A DNA stretch of 64,000 bases, from positions 552,001-616,000 of the forward strand of contig JAJJXM010000027.1 in NCBI GenBank assembly GCA_024516155.1. The letters run 5' to 3'. This document shows positions 1 through 12,021 of this stretch, one piece after another. How positions within the stretch are numbered: position 1 is the stretch's first letter; each line of letters starts with the position of its first letter. The notes under the pieces are model-generated. The model saw only the letters and a list, made by a program, of their open reading frames with translations, did not search any database and was not told the DNA's origin. The position numbers were made by a program, and so were the translations under genes. Source of the DNA: Pyronema omphalodes. Taxonomy: Eukaryota; Ascomycota; Pezizomycetes; Pezizales; Pyronemataceae.

Positions 1-739
1 TCATGACGAAGGTTCTGGTAGCATGTCGGGCGATTCCGGTATCTGGAGATTGAGCAAAACCTTGAATCCAGGTCCATCCATCGGGAAAAGATGCGCCCCA
101 GTTCTTTTCCATGTGTGCGATTCCTTCCCCGGATTCAAGAGGCTGTCCGTTGGATGTGATGGTGTACTTGGCGGTGGAAGCAGTAGACCAGACATTCCAA
201 TGCAAGGGAAGAAGGAAGATAAGCTTCGCAAAGATACCCTCGGGGGTTGAAGTATCATTTCCAGGGGTCCAAGCCTTGCGATCAGTAAGGTCTACACTGA
301 CTTCAAGCTTTCCGAATTCCTCGGTGTCAATCTCGAGACGGTAGCGTTGTTCATCTCTGCAGATTCTGTAGGTTCCCTCGACTCCGTCACCTTTGGCGAC
401 GCGGGAAAATTCGTGGACGCTGTTAGGGTACTTTGTGCCGTTGGCATCGATGATGCGTGGGAATTTGTTTACCACGATACGGTGTTCGGAGGATCCATTG
501 CGGGGAAGAAGTGAAAAGTGGACAAAGTGGGGACACTCGTCGGCTTTGAAGACGGAGCTGAAAATAAGCAAGATTGTGCTGCCGGTGGTGGTGAGAATAC
601 GTGTGTAGTAACCCTCAAAAGGTGCGTTGGGATGCGGGGCAAAATGATCCTTTTTGGCAACGAAGCGTTCGAGAGGTGTCAAGGCGATAAGGAAATTAAT
701 TGGCTCCGTAATAATTGAGTAAATGGGTGGAAGATGCAT
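1..739 (-). CDS. Tocopherol-cyclase-like protein (3' end beyond the window)
   Basis: The reading frame is open from an ATG at 739 down to the window edge without a stop, giving 246 residues of the N-terminal part; the C-terminus lies outside. Near residues 220-235 the segment EKNWGASFPDGWTWIQ resembles the conserved EKNWG..FP..W.W.Q signature of the tocopherol cyclase family, a lipocalin-like beta-barrel fold that in plants and cyanobacteria cyclises quinol precursors. Fungi do not make tocopherol, so the fungal members are of unknown substrate; a role on a hydrophobic small molecule is inference. The first 20 residues (MHLPPIYSIITEPINFLIAL) are hydrophobic but not a convincing signal peptide. 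No intron is needed in the visible part. The DNA just upstream (742-795) is a GGT-rich imperfect trinucleotide repeat. An upstream exon cannot be excluded. Confidence 0.72.
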   Translation of the reverse strand, partial: MHLPPIYSIITEPINFLIALTPLERFVAKKDHFAPHPNAPFEGYYTRILTTTGSTILLIFSSVFKADECPHFVHFSLLPRNGSSEHRIVVNKFPRIIDANGTKYPNSVHEFSRVAKGDGVEGTYRICRDEQRYRLEIDTEEFGKLEVSVDLTDRKAWTPGNDTSTPEGIFAKLIFLLPLHWNVWSTASTAKYTITSNGQPLESGEGIAHMEKNWGASFPDGWTWIQGFAQSPDTGIARHATRTFVM

Positions 740-2135
740 ATTGATGGTGATGGTGATGGTGGCCGTGAAGCGATGGTGGCGGTGGTGGTGGTGGATAACG
801 GAGGAAGGAGGTGGCAATCGAAGAATATCGAAGAGTCGCGAAGGTGGTGCGTGACGTGCGTGTCCAGGGAGTGCAAATCACTTGCCTTGAATATATGACG
901 TCGTTTCACCTGCCAAATGTTGTGGCCAAGCTTTAGTCGTTGCGCTTCCGCTTATGCATGCACGGGAGCTTATGTAGCTAATTGGGTTAGTAAGCGAGGA
1001 TTAGGGGTTTTAGCGAGCACATCCCCCACAATTTCACACCCACTAGTTTGAAATTGTCGATTTTGCCTCCGTTGATCAGCCGCAAAATAAACCCCTGATT
1101 TTTGCACCGATTTGAGGATGTTTACCGGTGTCTCTCATCCAGGGGTTTTCCGGAGATTCTCATGGTGGTCAGCGTCTATGCTGTGGAACCACAAGTATTG
1201 CTTTATGATTTTCAGATTGTTCTCACAATTTAGGGTACGGTCAGGAAGCGGTTTGAATTTGAAAAAAAAATACTGAATAAAAAGAGCATAAAGAACGGTA
1301 AAATTTTTCTCACGTTATACTCATCATAACTTGAACTACAATCGCCTCCTACGTCATACTTGGGGTCTAGCTGATCGGCCTTTGTTCTTTGGTGCGGTAA
1401 AAGTGACGAGGAAATTGAGGACTCTAATATGTATGCTTTACCAATCGTTATTATCTGTATTATGACGGCCTGTATAGCATTTACTCATGCTTCCCCCAAG
1501 CTGACGGACAATAAGATTAATACTGTGCAGTTTGACAAAAACGAAATGTTTGGCAATGAGCTGTATTCCTAGATGTTTCGGTCCGTCATCTTTCTCCTAT
1601 CAAAAATGGTTGCAATCAGGATCATATTTAGGAAATGGTGTTCTATTTTTTAATTGAAATCCTCCTGAATGTATCAGAAGTGTTGAATGTTATGGCCTAG
1701 CCGATATAACGGGGAATGAGGGACATTTACTGGAGCATATACGGCACTGGATTTATCTATGATTATTCCCAGAATCCTTCTACCAGGTCTTATATTTTTA
1801 ATCGTGTGTATCCAACATATTCTGTAAAATCCAGCATCAGCCGAATTGGCCCCCGAGGAGAAGAGGCTAGTGGCCAACAGGCGAATTCTGCAGAGGCTCG
1901 TTCAAAGTAACATAAATGGGGAATGGACCGAAAGAATTATCGAAATCGTTCACCCAGACACTGAGTAGAAAATTCTGGAGACGACCGGTGTTCGTAGTTG
2001 CTAAGTGTTTCGTCATTTAATGTCCGTGTGAGTTTTGCTCTTGATGGTGGCGTGGTGCATAGCTTATCGGTGTTCAGGTTAACAATAACCTCGCAACCAT
2101 GGGTCGGATGTTACCAATAATCTCTGGAGTGGCTA
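740..2135. other. Intergenic, no supported gene
   Basis: Immediately upstream of the tocopherol-cyclase-like gene lies an imperfect GGT/GGC trinucleotide run (742-795). The rest has only short shadow ORFs and no recognisable domain, tRNA or terminal repeat. Confidence 0.6.
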
Positions 2136-2621
2136 TTATCGAGCCTTTCCCGAGGAATACTGGGTGATGAGCAGTTGAATCTTATAAGATAAAGAGTCTA
2201 CAAGTACAGCCAAAGATCCGCCTACGAGCAAGTCTTCGCCGCGCTCCAAGCAGAAAAACGTTTCCGGATTGGAAGAATTGTTTCCACTGCTTGTCATGTT
2301 GTGTGCTAAATAGTAAAAATATGTCATAGAATATGTCATAGAATATGGCATACCTCTTAGTATGATTCTCTGAACGTACGGCGAAACAACTGGAGAGGAT
2401 AAGAGACGCCTAAGGATGGATGGAGGAAGATGGAGGAAGGCGGTGTCACGAAGAGTCATGGTTGTGAAGAGGTGGAAGATGCTGTACTTCCAGGTGCATC
2501 TGACACAGTAAAAAATTCTTGGTGTGGCGGCTAAATAATTTACGACAATGGAAGGATGTGGCGAGGTTAATGATAGGCTTGGCTTGCTTATGTCTTTGCC
2601 GTCAAACCGCCACAATCGCAA
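2136..2621 (-). CDS. Hypothetical ORF of 161 residues, doubtful
   Basis: An uninterrupted minus-strand frame encodes 161 residues with no family I recognise. An internal 48-bp stretch (roughly 2308-2355) begins GTATGC, ends TTTAG and is a multiple of three, so it could be an intron or be read through. It contains a tandem duplication of ATTCTATGACAT. The residues after it are Ser/Asn-rich. With no homology to lean on this may be a chance ORF. Confidence 0.18.
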   Translation of the reverse strand: MRLWRFDGKDISKPSLSLTSPHPSIVVNYLAATPRIFYCVRCTWKYSIFHLFTTMTLRDTAFLHLPPSILRRLLSSPVVSPYVQRIILRGMPYSMTYSMTYFYYLAHNMTSSGNNSSNPETFFCLERGEDLLVGGSLAVLVDSLSYKIQLLITQYSSGKAR

Positions 2622-4800
2622 AGCTATGGCTTAACCCTTTTTTTATACATGCAGCGTTTTTAACTACATGTATCTCCGTTGATAAAAGAATAACTTTGGT
2701 GTCTTTTGTCTTCTTGTTGGTTAAAGACATCATCAGCTACTGCTTCTATTAAATCAGTCACTCATTCATGAGCACTCACTCGACAGATGTGCCAAATCCC
2801 TGGTTAGCGATCACTCTTGCAGCATGAACTGAAGTATTGGGCCCGATAGTTATTGTTAAACATCAAAAGGGGATATCAATTTTGGTGGGGTTGTACTCAT
2901 AGAAAAACCGTCGATCTCGGAATCAAGGACATTTCGTCCCTGTATGATGGTGGAGAAAAACACACAGCGAAACATGCGGGCGGTAAATCACATATCATCG
3001 TTAGTTCTACATGAAGCATAATCCCAAAGGAGATAGTTAGTCGAGGTAGCATTACGCCGATTAGAACAACGGCCAACTACATTCATCGGGCTTCCTACAT
3101 ATCGACGGGATCCTTAGTATACAGCTATCCAAAATCAGTAAAACAGGGCACGCAGAGACCCGGTATCACACCACGTGATGGTCACTAAAGTGCTAAAGAA
3201 GTTGCACTAGGAAAAGCCCTTCGGGAAGGCTAGTAAAAAGCTTATTTGAACATCAGATTTGCTCTGTTGAGCGAAGGTGCAAGTCTGACGTCGAGGATCC
3301 GTCAATCGACGGTTTATTTTCCTGCCAAAAACCATTCATCTGCACTTTCAAGGTTCGCATTATGGCCTGATATTTAAATAACCTTCCCGTGGTCTCGAAG
3401 TGCTTTTTGCATCTCGTGATTTGTAATTCTGCCAATGAAAAGGATGCTTTGGCAATGTTTCCGGACATTACGCGGTGAAGACCAAGATACTTGCTGTTGA
3501 GCATACATCCGAGGTTTACATTTGAGCATCCCTGGATTTCATTACGTTCTGATACACATCGAAAATCTCGATTTCTGGTCACTCGGTATGTACAATTCCA
3601 AATATCACCAACGTTAATTTTGTATTCATCCCATCACAGGCAACGGAACAACAAAGAAGCTTAAACTTACGTCCCAACTTAAGGTTTTGAGGATGTCCGA
3701 TCATCGTGATCGCTCGATGATCCTGTCTCTGGGCAGCGGCTGATTACAGCACTTGTACCTATCCGTTACAACCGGGGTATTACAACTATACTTATACTCC
3801 ACGTCTCTGCCGAATCCGTCGATACTTATCAATAATTTATAGAGCAAAGAATATCTTGTGATGTACTTTACGTTGAAACAGTTACCGATGAGAGTTTCCT
3901 TTGCAGAACTGCACGTTCGCCTCAAATCAGCTGTAGAGATTTTCAGTGGAAACAATCCATATCTGTGGCGGAGTATCGCCCGGCCGAGACAACAGCCGTT
4001 CGTATTCAATGTTTGTCAATCACAGACAACAACGGTCTTTCACCTCGCCTGGAGAATAAACGAGGGTTTAATTTGAGTTTAGGTACCTAAAACACTGGCC
4101 TAGATTCATGTATCGGCGCTTTGCTCTCCGATTGAACAACGCATATCGAAGTCGAACATGCGCTAAAATTTCTGTTAGCGACAACGGTAAACGGAATTGG
4201 ATTGATACCATGACGGACCAACCCGTTATCAGTCGGCTCAGTGCGAAGCCCTGGTTAGCGTTGATATTAGCGACTGATCGGTGGGAAAACACCAAAAAAT
4301 TAACTTTCTCACTATTCTGATATGCATCACTCCTCCTCGGGCGTATTTCCGGAAGCCCACATTTTCTTCATCGATACGTGCAGTATGGTGGATTCTTCGT
4401 GCAGTAAAATTCTAAAACTTGGTATGATCAGTATGAATTTTCATTTGTCATCATCAATTCAGAATGCTGAGGACGGCAGAGCAATGTGAACAAAAAGGAA
4501 TAGTTTCAAAGCGATTCCCGATTGAGTTATCTACCCATGGCGTTTCCACGTGTGTCTATCGGTTAGTTTACAACTCCGCCACTCCATCTCAAAGTTATAT
4601 CTGAGCTAGCAAAGCTTCCTGATAACCTTCTCCTCATCATCTGGTATTAAAACTCCACTTCCACACTGGCATCGCCCTCCAGCTTGCTCCTTTATATCAT
4701 ATTTTCGAATATATTGACATCTACCTGGACTTATCTCCTGCGTATCTTTTTCACATATCTCGGATCTAGCAAGACAACCGCACATCACTTAGCCAGTATG
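2622..4800. other. Gene-poor stretch upstream of the dioxygenase gene
   Basis: Only short ORFs of up to 109 residues without recognisable motifs on either strand. The phrase CCCTGGTTAGCG occurs twice (near 2800 and 4250), but flanking sequence does not align convincingly. The final 200 bp are pyrimidine-rich and probably contain the promoter and 5' leader of the gene starting at 4801. Confidence 0.5.
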
Positions 4801-5324
4801 GTTCAACCCGAAAATACACTGGAGTCTCTCGTTCTCCAAATCCAAGCCGAGAAGGAAGCTTTGGAACAGCAGTTTACTACTGGAGGCATTCCTTATGGGA
4901 AGCTTAACGAGCCAGAGCAATGGAGAGAGATCAAATTCAACCCCGATGTAAGTTCACTTTTTCTGTCCATTTGAGCATTGATATTAACAACGTTTTTGTA
5001 GATTCACCTTGCCCCACGGAAAGAGCCTGAAGTGAAATATTCCTTTGAAGACCTTGGAATCCCCAAGCCTGCTTCAGCATGTTCCGATATTGCCGGAACC
5101 TCACCCTTCCCCTTATACCAGGCGGCATCAATTCCCTTAATTCGTAAAGCACTTCTCAATCCCCGATATGTTGAACAAACCTCCGCCATTTTTGGCCCGA
5201 AAACTTTGATTATCCGAAACACTGCGGCTCACTCACCGTTTTTCCGTAAGATGTGTAACGACCCGGCTGTTCTTGAAAGACTTTCTTGTGCTGCTGGAGT
5301 GGCGTTAGAACCGGTCATGGAGAC

Positions 5325-5340
5325 TATGGAATTGGGTCAT
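5325..5340 (+). repeat. Target-site duplication, left copy
   Basis: TATGGAATTGGGTCAT, identical to 5752-5767, immediately left of the inserted element. Duplications of this length are typical of target-primed reverse transcription. Confidence 0.9.
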
Positions 5341-5751
5341 TTGCTACATTTTCTAACTTTTCTTTTACACTATGTTTTCCTTTGTATCACGAATGACGAA
5401 AAGGGAGAGGAGAGATGGGAAAGTCGAGGAGCCGGGGATGGGTGTGTTTCTGTATTTTCTCATTTCCTTTGTTTTCCTTTACTTTTCTTATTATTATCAG
5501 AGTTTCAGGCGGTAGAAACTGGGGAAGGATGGAGGAAAGATACTGGAGCAAACAGGGCTCACGGACACAACGACGAGATGGACAGACACAGACAGAAAGA
5601 CAGAGGCGACTACTGCCAGAAACTTAGATAGACCGCTCTGGGGCGTACCCAGTGGCCATTGGAGTCACTCCCGATGGTCAGCATTGTACCTTAAAGTAGT
5701 ACCCGCCATAACCTTACGGTTGCAAGCGTGTATGACAAATAAATAAATAAA
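5341..5751 (+). mobile_element. Non-LTR retroposon (SINE-like or 5'-truncated LINE), 411 bp
   Basis: The segment is flanked by perfect 16-bp direct repeats and ends on the right in a short AAAT-type tail (TGACAAATAAATAAATAAA), the hallmark of a non-LTR retroposon copied from RNA and inserted in the plus orientation. It has no open reading frame that looks like reverse transcriptase. I do not see a good Pol III A/B box pair: GGTTGCAAGCG near 5718 is only a weak B-box look-alike. It could therefore be the 3' end of a truncated LINE or a SINE with a diverged head. It does not resemble the tRNA-derived element at 60624-60957. Confidence 0.82.
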
Positions 5752-5767
5752 TATGGAATTGGGTCAT
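5752..5767 (+). repeat. Target-site duplication, right copy
   Basis: Second perfect copy of TATGGAATTGGGTCAT. After it the dioxygenase reading frame resumes in register (GCA AAC GTT at 5768). Confidence 0.9.
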
Positions 5768-6917
5768 GCAAACGTTCAGGTTGATTTTAGCAAGTATGCT
5801 GGAATGGAAAGAAGTGCGATGTTTAGAGCTATCTCGAAGGACCTCACGGCGGACCACCTTTCTGAAGCGAAGATGGTTTCCAATTCAACTGCAGGTAGAT
5901 CAGAGGAGGAAATTAAAGAAGCTGTCACTGGTGGAAGCTTGCTCCCGTGGCAGTAAGTCATTCATTGTCATTCATTGAGGTCTGAGGCTAACTTTGTGGT
6001 AGCTTTGATTCTTACCCTTGGGTTTCTGTGGCGATGATTTCCGACACATCTTCGATGGTTGGAGGTGAGACAGTTATCGAGCGTGGAGACGGAAGATTTG
6101 CCGGGGTAAGCTCCTTCATCTGAAAACACGCCGTACCTATCCGCTGATATTTTCTTAGATTATGCAACCAGGAATGGGCTCGGTGATGATGTTACAAGGT
6201 GGACTTGTGAAACATCTTGCATTGTCTTCGTCATCCTCGAGTGACCGTATCACCATTATTACATCCTTCCGCGCCAAGGCCGTCGGTATATATGACTCAT
6301 CGTTCATGAGTAACATCCGTTGCTACTCAGACTTACCGGAACTTTACCGGCAGTGGATAGATTACCGCCTTGACCGCCTGGTCCCTGGAATGAAAAAGCT
6401 GCAAGATAAACGCCGTTTTGTCAAGTTCTTTGATGAGGAGGACATTCAGGAGGAGAAGGAGCAGCGTATTGTTTTGAAGGAATATGCAAAGCGTACTTTG
6501 AGGCAAATGGTTCCCTCGTCTATTATTGATGCACTGGTCAGCCGCCTTGGTTGCGGAATTTTTTACGTTGTTCGGGATGGATACGTCGATGGAAGTTTGT
6601 TTGCCGGAGAGAAGATTGAGTGTCAGCTTTGCAAGACTGGTTCAGTTCTAGACAAGGTTCATCTTATTACCTGTCCCGGAAAACAGCTCTGGAGGCCTAA
6701 TTCGCCTGTCTGGGATGATTACTTTGAGACTGCCAAGGTTGTTGAGCAGGAGGGAGAATTGGAGTTGAAGAAGCGCATGGAGGAATTGCAAGTCAATGAT
6801 TTCATTACAAAGTGGAAGCTTGAACAGCGCCCTTGGGGAATTCTGGATGAGATGGCAGCACAGGGTTTGATCGAGTACATGATTGAGTACCTCGAGCTCT
6901 GTGGCATGAAGTTCTAA

Positions 6918-7406
6918 ACGCAACTTTGGCGTCACGGGCCTTGGCGTTGAGATACTTGGCTTTATTCCATTGGTGTGGTCTTGCAGATGATGCTTCCTTT
7001 TTCGTTTGTTAAATATTTTTGTACATGATTTATTTTGTATATTTTTGCTTTTGTTGCAGTTGTGGTATTTGGCGGGCGCTTGCTTTGGTATTAGGCGATT
7101 GTTGTGGGCACTATTTGGGCGGTTTGTTAACTTGAAGTGAAATTTGACTATTTGGAGGATTAGCAATATTTGACTATTTTTTCAAATCTACTGTTTGTTT
7201 CAAAATCTTGATTTATGATTCATCCCGTCGACCGATCGAGTGATTGGTAATGAGTATTTTGTTACCCGGTTCCCGTCTCCGCCAATCAAGCAAGGCCAAT
7301 CAAATTCGACTAAGCAAGCCTAGTGGAGCAGCACATCACCACTTCCGGCCTCTCACTACCGACCGACAGTCTTGATCTCCCCTCACCCAATCCACCACGC
7401 TACAAC
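6918..7406. other. Intergenic between dioxygenase-like gene and complex I gene
   Basis: AT-rich 3' region of the dioxygenase-like gene (6990-7060 is T-rich), then the putative promoter and leader of the complex I gene. Nothing else recognised. Confidence 0.6.
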
Positions 7407-8498
7407 ATGTCGTTTCGGCTACCCTCCCGTCTCCTCTTCGCCGGAGCTCGTCGGCAAATCGTCGCCGTCCCTACTCAGAAGTCAGTCGTTCGGTCTTTCT
7501 CGGAATGCGGTGTGAGACGGTCTGATGCTTTGGCGGTGGTATGTCTGGTCTACAGAGCCGGGAATTGGAATCGGAAGCGCTGATGGCGAAGGGCAGCACC
7601 GTAACACCACCGACAACAACCCCTCAATCCCCTTCAAGTTCAATGAGCAGAACCAGAAACTCATGGAGGAGATCCTCAAGCGCTACCCTCCCCAGTACAA
7701 GAAGGCCGCGATCATGCCTTTGTTGGACCTTGGACAGCGCCAGCACGGATTCTGCTCTATCTCCGTCATGAACGAGGTTGCTAGACTTTTGGAGGTTCCT
7801 CCTATGAGAGTTTACGGTACGCGATTGTGGTGGGGGTAGTGGGGTTTGGTCGGCATTGGGCTAATTGAGCATTGAACAGAGGTCGCCACTTTCTACACCA
7901 TGTACGCGCGCGACCCCGTCGGAAAGTACCACCTCCAGGTCTGCACCACCACTCCCTGCATGCTTTGCAACTCCGATGAGATTATGGAGGCTATCCAGTC
8001 CCACCTCGGAATCACCCCCGGACACACCACCAAGGACGGTATCTTCACCTTCTCCGAGGTTGAGTGTCTCGGAGCCTGTGTCAACGGTAACCACCAAATC
8101 CCGATTTTATGACCGCCGAACACGGACTGATTAGGAAAATAGGACCTATGGTTCAGATCAACGACGACTACTACGAGGATCTTACCGGACCCAAGATGAT
8201 CCAGCTCCTTGACGCCCTCAAGGCCGCCGCCGACTCTCTCCCCGCCCAGCTCCCCATGTGGGATGAGCCCGCACCTACTGGAGCTACCAGCGGAAAGGGA
8301 ACCGGACCCATCACCGGAAAGGACAAGGGAGTCAAGAGCGGAAAGGGAATCAACACTGGAAACGGTCAGAAGGTTGGAGGAGTTCGCGTCCCCGAGCCCG
8401 GCCCAGTATCCGGACGTAAGACTTGCGAGAACTCCGCTGGATTGACGAACTTGACTGGACCCAAGTGGGGACCCGAGGTTTTCAGAAAGGACTTGTAA
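7407..8498 (+). CDS. nuo-24: NADH:ubiquinone oxidoreductase 24 kDa subunit (NDUFV2 / nuo-24)
   Basis: Exons 7407-7538, 7597-7816, 7880-8086 and 8143-8498 (introns of 58, 63 and 56 bp) give 304 residues. The protein is the peripheral-arm subunit of mitochondrial complex I that holds the N1a [2Fe-2S] cluster and sits beside the NADH-binding 51 kDa subunit. The four ligands are visible as CTTTPC (C-x4-C) and CLGAC (C-x3-C). Family blocks [37 protein letters not shown] and [11 protein letters not shown] are all present. The first 35 residues are Arg/Ser-rich and lack acids, as expected for a mitochondrial presequence. The C-terminal part carries a Gly/Lys-rich insert ([17 protein letters not shown]) before the conserved CENSAGL tail, making the protein longer than the roughly 260 residues I recall for the Neurospora subunit. 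Confidence 0.96.
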
Positions 8499-9508
8499 AT
8501 GCAGAGGGGGTTAAAGTAGAGGAAGAAATTTGGAAAGGAAAGGGTTATGTATAGATACGAGGTAATATCGTGGATTTTACTATTATCACGCACGGGTTGA
8601 AAGCGGTTTTTTGATGTTAGCTGTGTTTTTTTTTTTCTGTAACAAAAAAAAGAAGCACCGTTTGTTTTTGCTTTTTTTTTTCTTCTTCCAGGTTACAGCG
8701 CTCGGTTTTATGATTTTCGAGAAGGCCAGGCAAAAATAGAGTCGAGCGGATATCAAAAATTTAGATCTTGGATTGATTGATGTCAAGGAATAGGCCCATC
8801 ATTCGTCGTGTTTTGCCGTATACTGCCAGACAGCCCCATATTTTATGCAAACAAACCATAGACGATATACACGCTACCTAGCCTCGCCAACTACATAAGT
8901 TGATCTTCCAAACAAGCTTGCGTCTCCGGGAGACTGATTCGGTGTATTATCAATCCCTCCTTTCTGGAAATTCCTGTTGAACATGGTGCATATTTAATGC
9001 CATAGTCATCGTTATGAAATACGCCACATTATGACTTCCGGAATTATGCACTCTCATGCCCCTTATTGTGCTTCATATATTCCATAAACGTTCTCAACCT
9101 TGAGGTTATGTTTTTGTGCTTTATTATGCCGTTTTATGATGTGGAAGACCTCTTCCGCCTTCCCTCTTCACTTCTCTCACTACCGATTCCATTATGCTCC
9201 CACATACTTTACGATCTTTATGACGTAACGGGATCACGATTAGACTATGAGATGATAATTGTTTTTGGATATGTGACATGGATATGGTCTATATATACAG
9301 GATCTCATCTAGCTACTTTAGATAGCCCTATATGGCTTTAAGGACCTGATATTTACCGTATTTATACCCGGTATATCCTGTAAACAATTATATACTTCCA
9401 TATAGAGCTTATTTTTGCCTTCTTACTGTGATTGTGTGTCTTCATTTTATGTCGAACGCTGACTGGTTGGATAGGTCTGGTTTCAGTGGTCTGGGGTCTG
9501 GGATTCGG

Positions 9509-9552
9509 TGTGCTATGTAACGTTGTGCTATGTAATGTTGTGCTATGTATGT
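9509..9552 (+). repeat. 15-bp tandem repeat, about 3 copies
   Basis: TGTGCTATGTAACGT, then TGTGCTATGTAATGT, then a shortened TGTGCTATGTATGT. Head-to-tail, no coding context. Confidence 0.8.
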
Positions 9553-10320
9553 AACCTCATAAGCTTTAAATTATTGGCACCATAATTCCCATCCCCCCGT
9601 CCCAAAACAAGACAAAAATGTAACCCCAAATTCTCATCAAACCTCTAGTTATGTATACATTGGCATCAACTTCTCTGTTAACTTTATGCTGGTTCTTTTT
9701 GGAAGGATGCGGTGGATACTCGATGAACGGTGAATGATGAAAATCTACCTCCTACCTTCGCGGAAGAGAGGCGACAGGCTTCACAAACACCCCCTTAATG
9801 AAATAACTTCAACTCCCTATATCACTACCCAGAGTTTACTCCTCAATCCTCAAACCTCAATGCTCCCTCTTACATAGTACATCCGTTTTCCTTTGTCCAT
9901 AAGTCTCAAACCCTGCAGAGTCATAGAAAATTCCCTTGTATAACTCCAGGCTTGATGAATAAACGGGCAGGATAAGAATGAGATCATCATTATCATCATA
10001 CAGACAGCTACGGACCATCATACATCTACGGAGATACCAACTCCACTTTTATTGGGGTGCTGGCAACTATATCCTCTCTTCTTTTCTTTCCTCTTCTATA
10101 CTGCACCAGACTAGACCTCAGATGCAGTACAGCTGTTATGTCGGTGTATGTGGATTACGATGCCTTTGAATTATAATCATAGCTGGGGAAAAGGAAGAAG
10201 AATTTGTGTTGATGTTGATATTGATATTGATGTTGATGTCTCTTTACATATGTTTCTGTTCTTGAGATCCGGTATTTACGTCTTACGTCTTGCGTCTTGC
10301 GTGCTTTGTTTCCATATTGG

Positions 10321-10434
10321 AAATACTAAAAATGCAAGTATCGAAAATGTAAATACTGGAAATGCTGAAAATAAATACTGAAAATGCAAATACTGAAAAT
10401 GCAAATACTTAAAATGCAAATATTGAAAATGCAA
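10321..10434 (+). repeat. 15-bp AT-rich minisatellite
   Basis: Imperfect copies of AAATACTGAAAATGC, about seven to eight in a row, with point differences (CTAA, ATCG, CTTA, ATTG). On the minus strand this yields an open but meaningless Ile/Cys/Phe-rich frame, which explains the ORF seen there. Confidence 0.85.
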
Positions 10435-12021
10435 ACTCGGAAGGGATGGCGGGAAGGCTTTCCGAGGACCCGGGGTTCACGGGGTATTTGAATTTTGGGG
10501 TACTGGGGGAAAGTGAATACATAGCGGATAGGATATGATGGGGAATAATTGGGAATGATATCATGGGAAATGAATAAATAGGTTTGGGTACATGCTTGTT
10601 TGTGAAGGAACGTATGTTGGATTTTATTATTGACAGTATCGAAATCAATGTTACGACCTATTTTCACATTCATCGTGTTTTTATTTTCCACATGTGACAT
10701 GTATGACAAGACTTCAGCTATACCTATGCAAACTACCACCATTCCTCTCAGGAATCTGTTATTTTTCACTCATGGTCTTAGATACGCATATATGTAAGAT
10801 CTTTCCAGAATTTCCGAAATTCCACTAGACTGTCGGATGAAGCGAAGGCTTCGATAATAAATTATTTAAACCCATGTTGCTTTATCGATCCGGGACTGAA
10901 TGTTGGATACTGGATGTGATAGCGGGCTACGATTCTGCAAGTCTGGTGCAAGGGGGAATGCTCATTATTCGTTGATTTCTTTTTCTCTTGGGTTTATGTA
11001 CAAATACCTTTTCCACCGCGCTTCACTACACTCCGTTGCTGTATTGTTTTTATTTTTATTTTTATTTCCATTTCCATCTTTTCCATTTTTTATTTTGCAG
11101 AATGGCGGTACTTTACTGTTCATTCTACGTACTCGTATGCGTAACCACTGCCTAGCTGGCTTCCTTACTTACGCCTTGCGGGCGCAATAACCCGACTCTT
11201 AATTTTGGTTCTTTGATTTTTTGATTTTTTGATTTTTTGGTTTTTTGGTTTTGATTTGTGTTCACGCTGTTACGGTGTTACGTTGTTAGTGCTGATATGA
11301 TAATGTAGGTGACTCGGTGTTGATGGCTTTGGGGCTTGGGATAGTATGTAGTGATAGCACTATATTCTCAAAGTTACTCGAGTTGTCGAGTAATCTTTGC
11401 ATATATCCAATGGGGGGGGTTATGTATTAATGCTGTAGATATGTAATGGATAGTGATGGTGGTGATAAGGTTTTGTATGTATGTATGGTGTTTGGTATAT
11501 ATGTAGGGGGTAGGAAGATCCCTTGCATGGTTGGTTGGTTGCAAGTGTGGCGTTGGGCCAGGAGTGGTGGGGGTTTTGTTTGTCTGTATTGACGAATGAT
11601 GAGTTTGAGAAGGAGTTATTGAATGAAGAAGATTAAGTGGTTCTATGACAATTTAGGACACATTCTATATATCTTTTGATCTGCCCATTTTTGAATTTGC
11701 TTCAATTAAATTGCTTGGAGTGCTTCTCTGGAGCTTCCAGATTTCTTGGTCCCGCACGCGCTTTATTCTCCGACGATCTTCTCCGTCGACGATCGAACAA
11801 CGGATCGGCCGGATTATACTCGCTTAAGCCTTAACACCGCCGGGTCTAGCTTTTATCCGCATAGATTCAGTCCAGTCCAATCCATGATGAACGGTTCCTT
11901 CTAGCTCTCCTCTCTCCTCTCCTCACCCCCACTTCCAACCAAAGCCCAAGTGACATTATGCTTTTATCTCCTCATTTATTTAAATACTCATTTGGTTATT
12001 AGTTTATTGATCATAGAATAT

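Larger units (their letters stand above)
4801..6917 (+). pseudogene. Fe(II)/2-oxoglutarate dioxygenase-like gene, interrupted by a retroposon
   Basis: Exons read 4801-4947, 5002-5340 continuing at 5768-5952, 6003-6105 and 6159-6917, with introns 4948-5001, 5953-6002 and 6106-6158. Without the inserted DNA they encode about 510 residues. An H-x-D pair (HFD, created across the junction 5952/6003), the block GGETVIERGDG, a distal His in LQGGLVKHLA and a following Arg in ITSFRAK match the double-stranded beta-helix oxygenase layout of fungal 2OG dioxygenase-like proteins; substrate unknown. A 411-bp element at 5341-5751 with a 16-bp target-site duplication splits the codon series METMELGH / ANVQVDF and brings an in-frame TAG at 5629-5631. 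Everything downstream is still open in frame, so the insertion looks recent. If the insert is not spliced out the product is truncated at about 250 residues, before the predicted metal site. Confidence 0.75.

Noticed and set aside
9290..9385. Inverted pair ACAGGAT / ATCCTGT as a hairpin or MITE
   Set aside because: Only 7 bp of pairing over about 90 bp in AT-rich DNA; expected by chance.
10326..10769. 147-codon minus-strand ORF
   Set aside because: About a quarter of it is translation of a 15-bp minisatellite and the rest has no domain.
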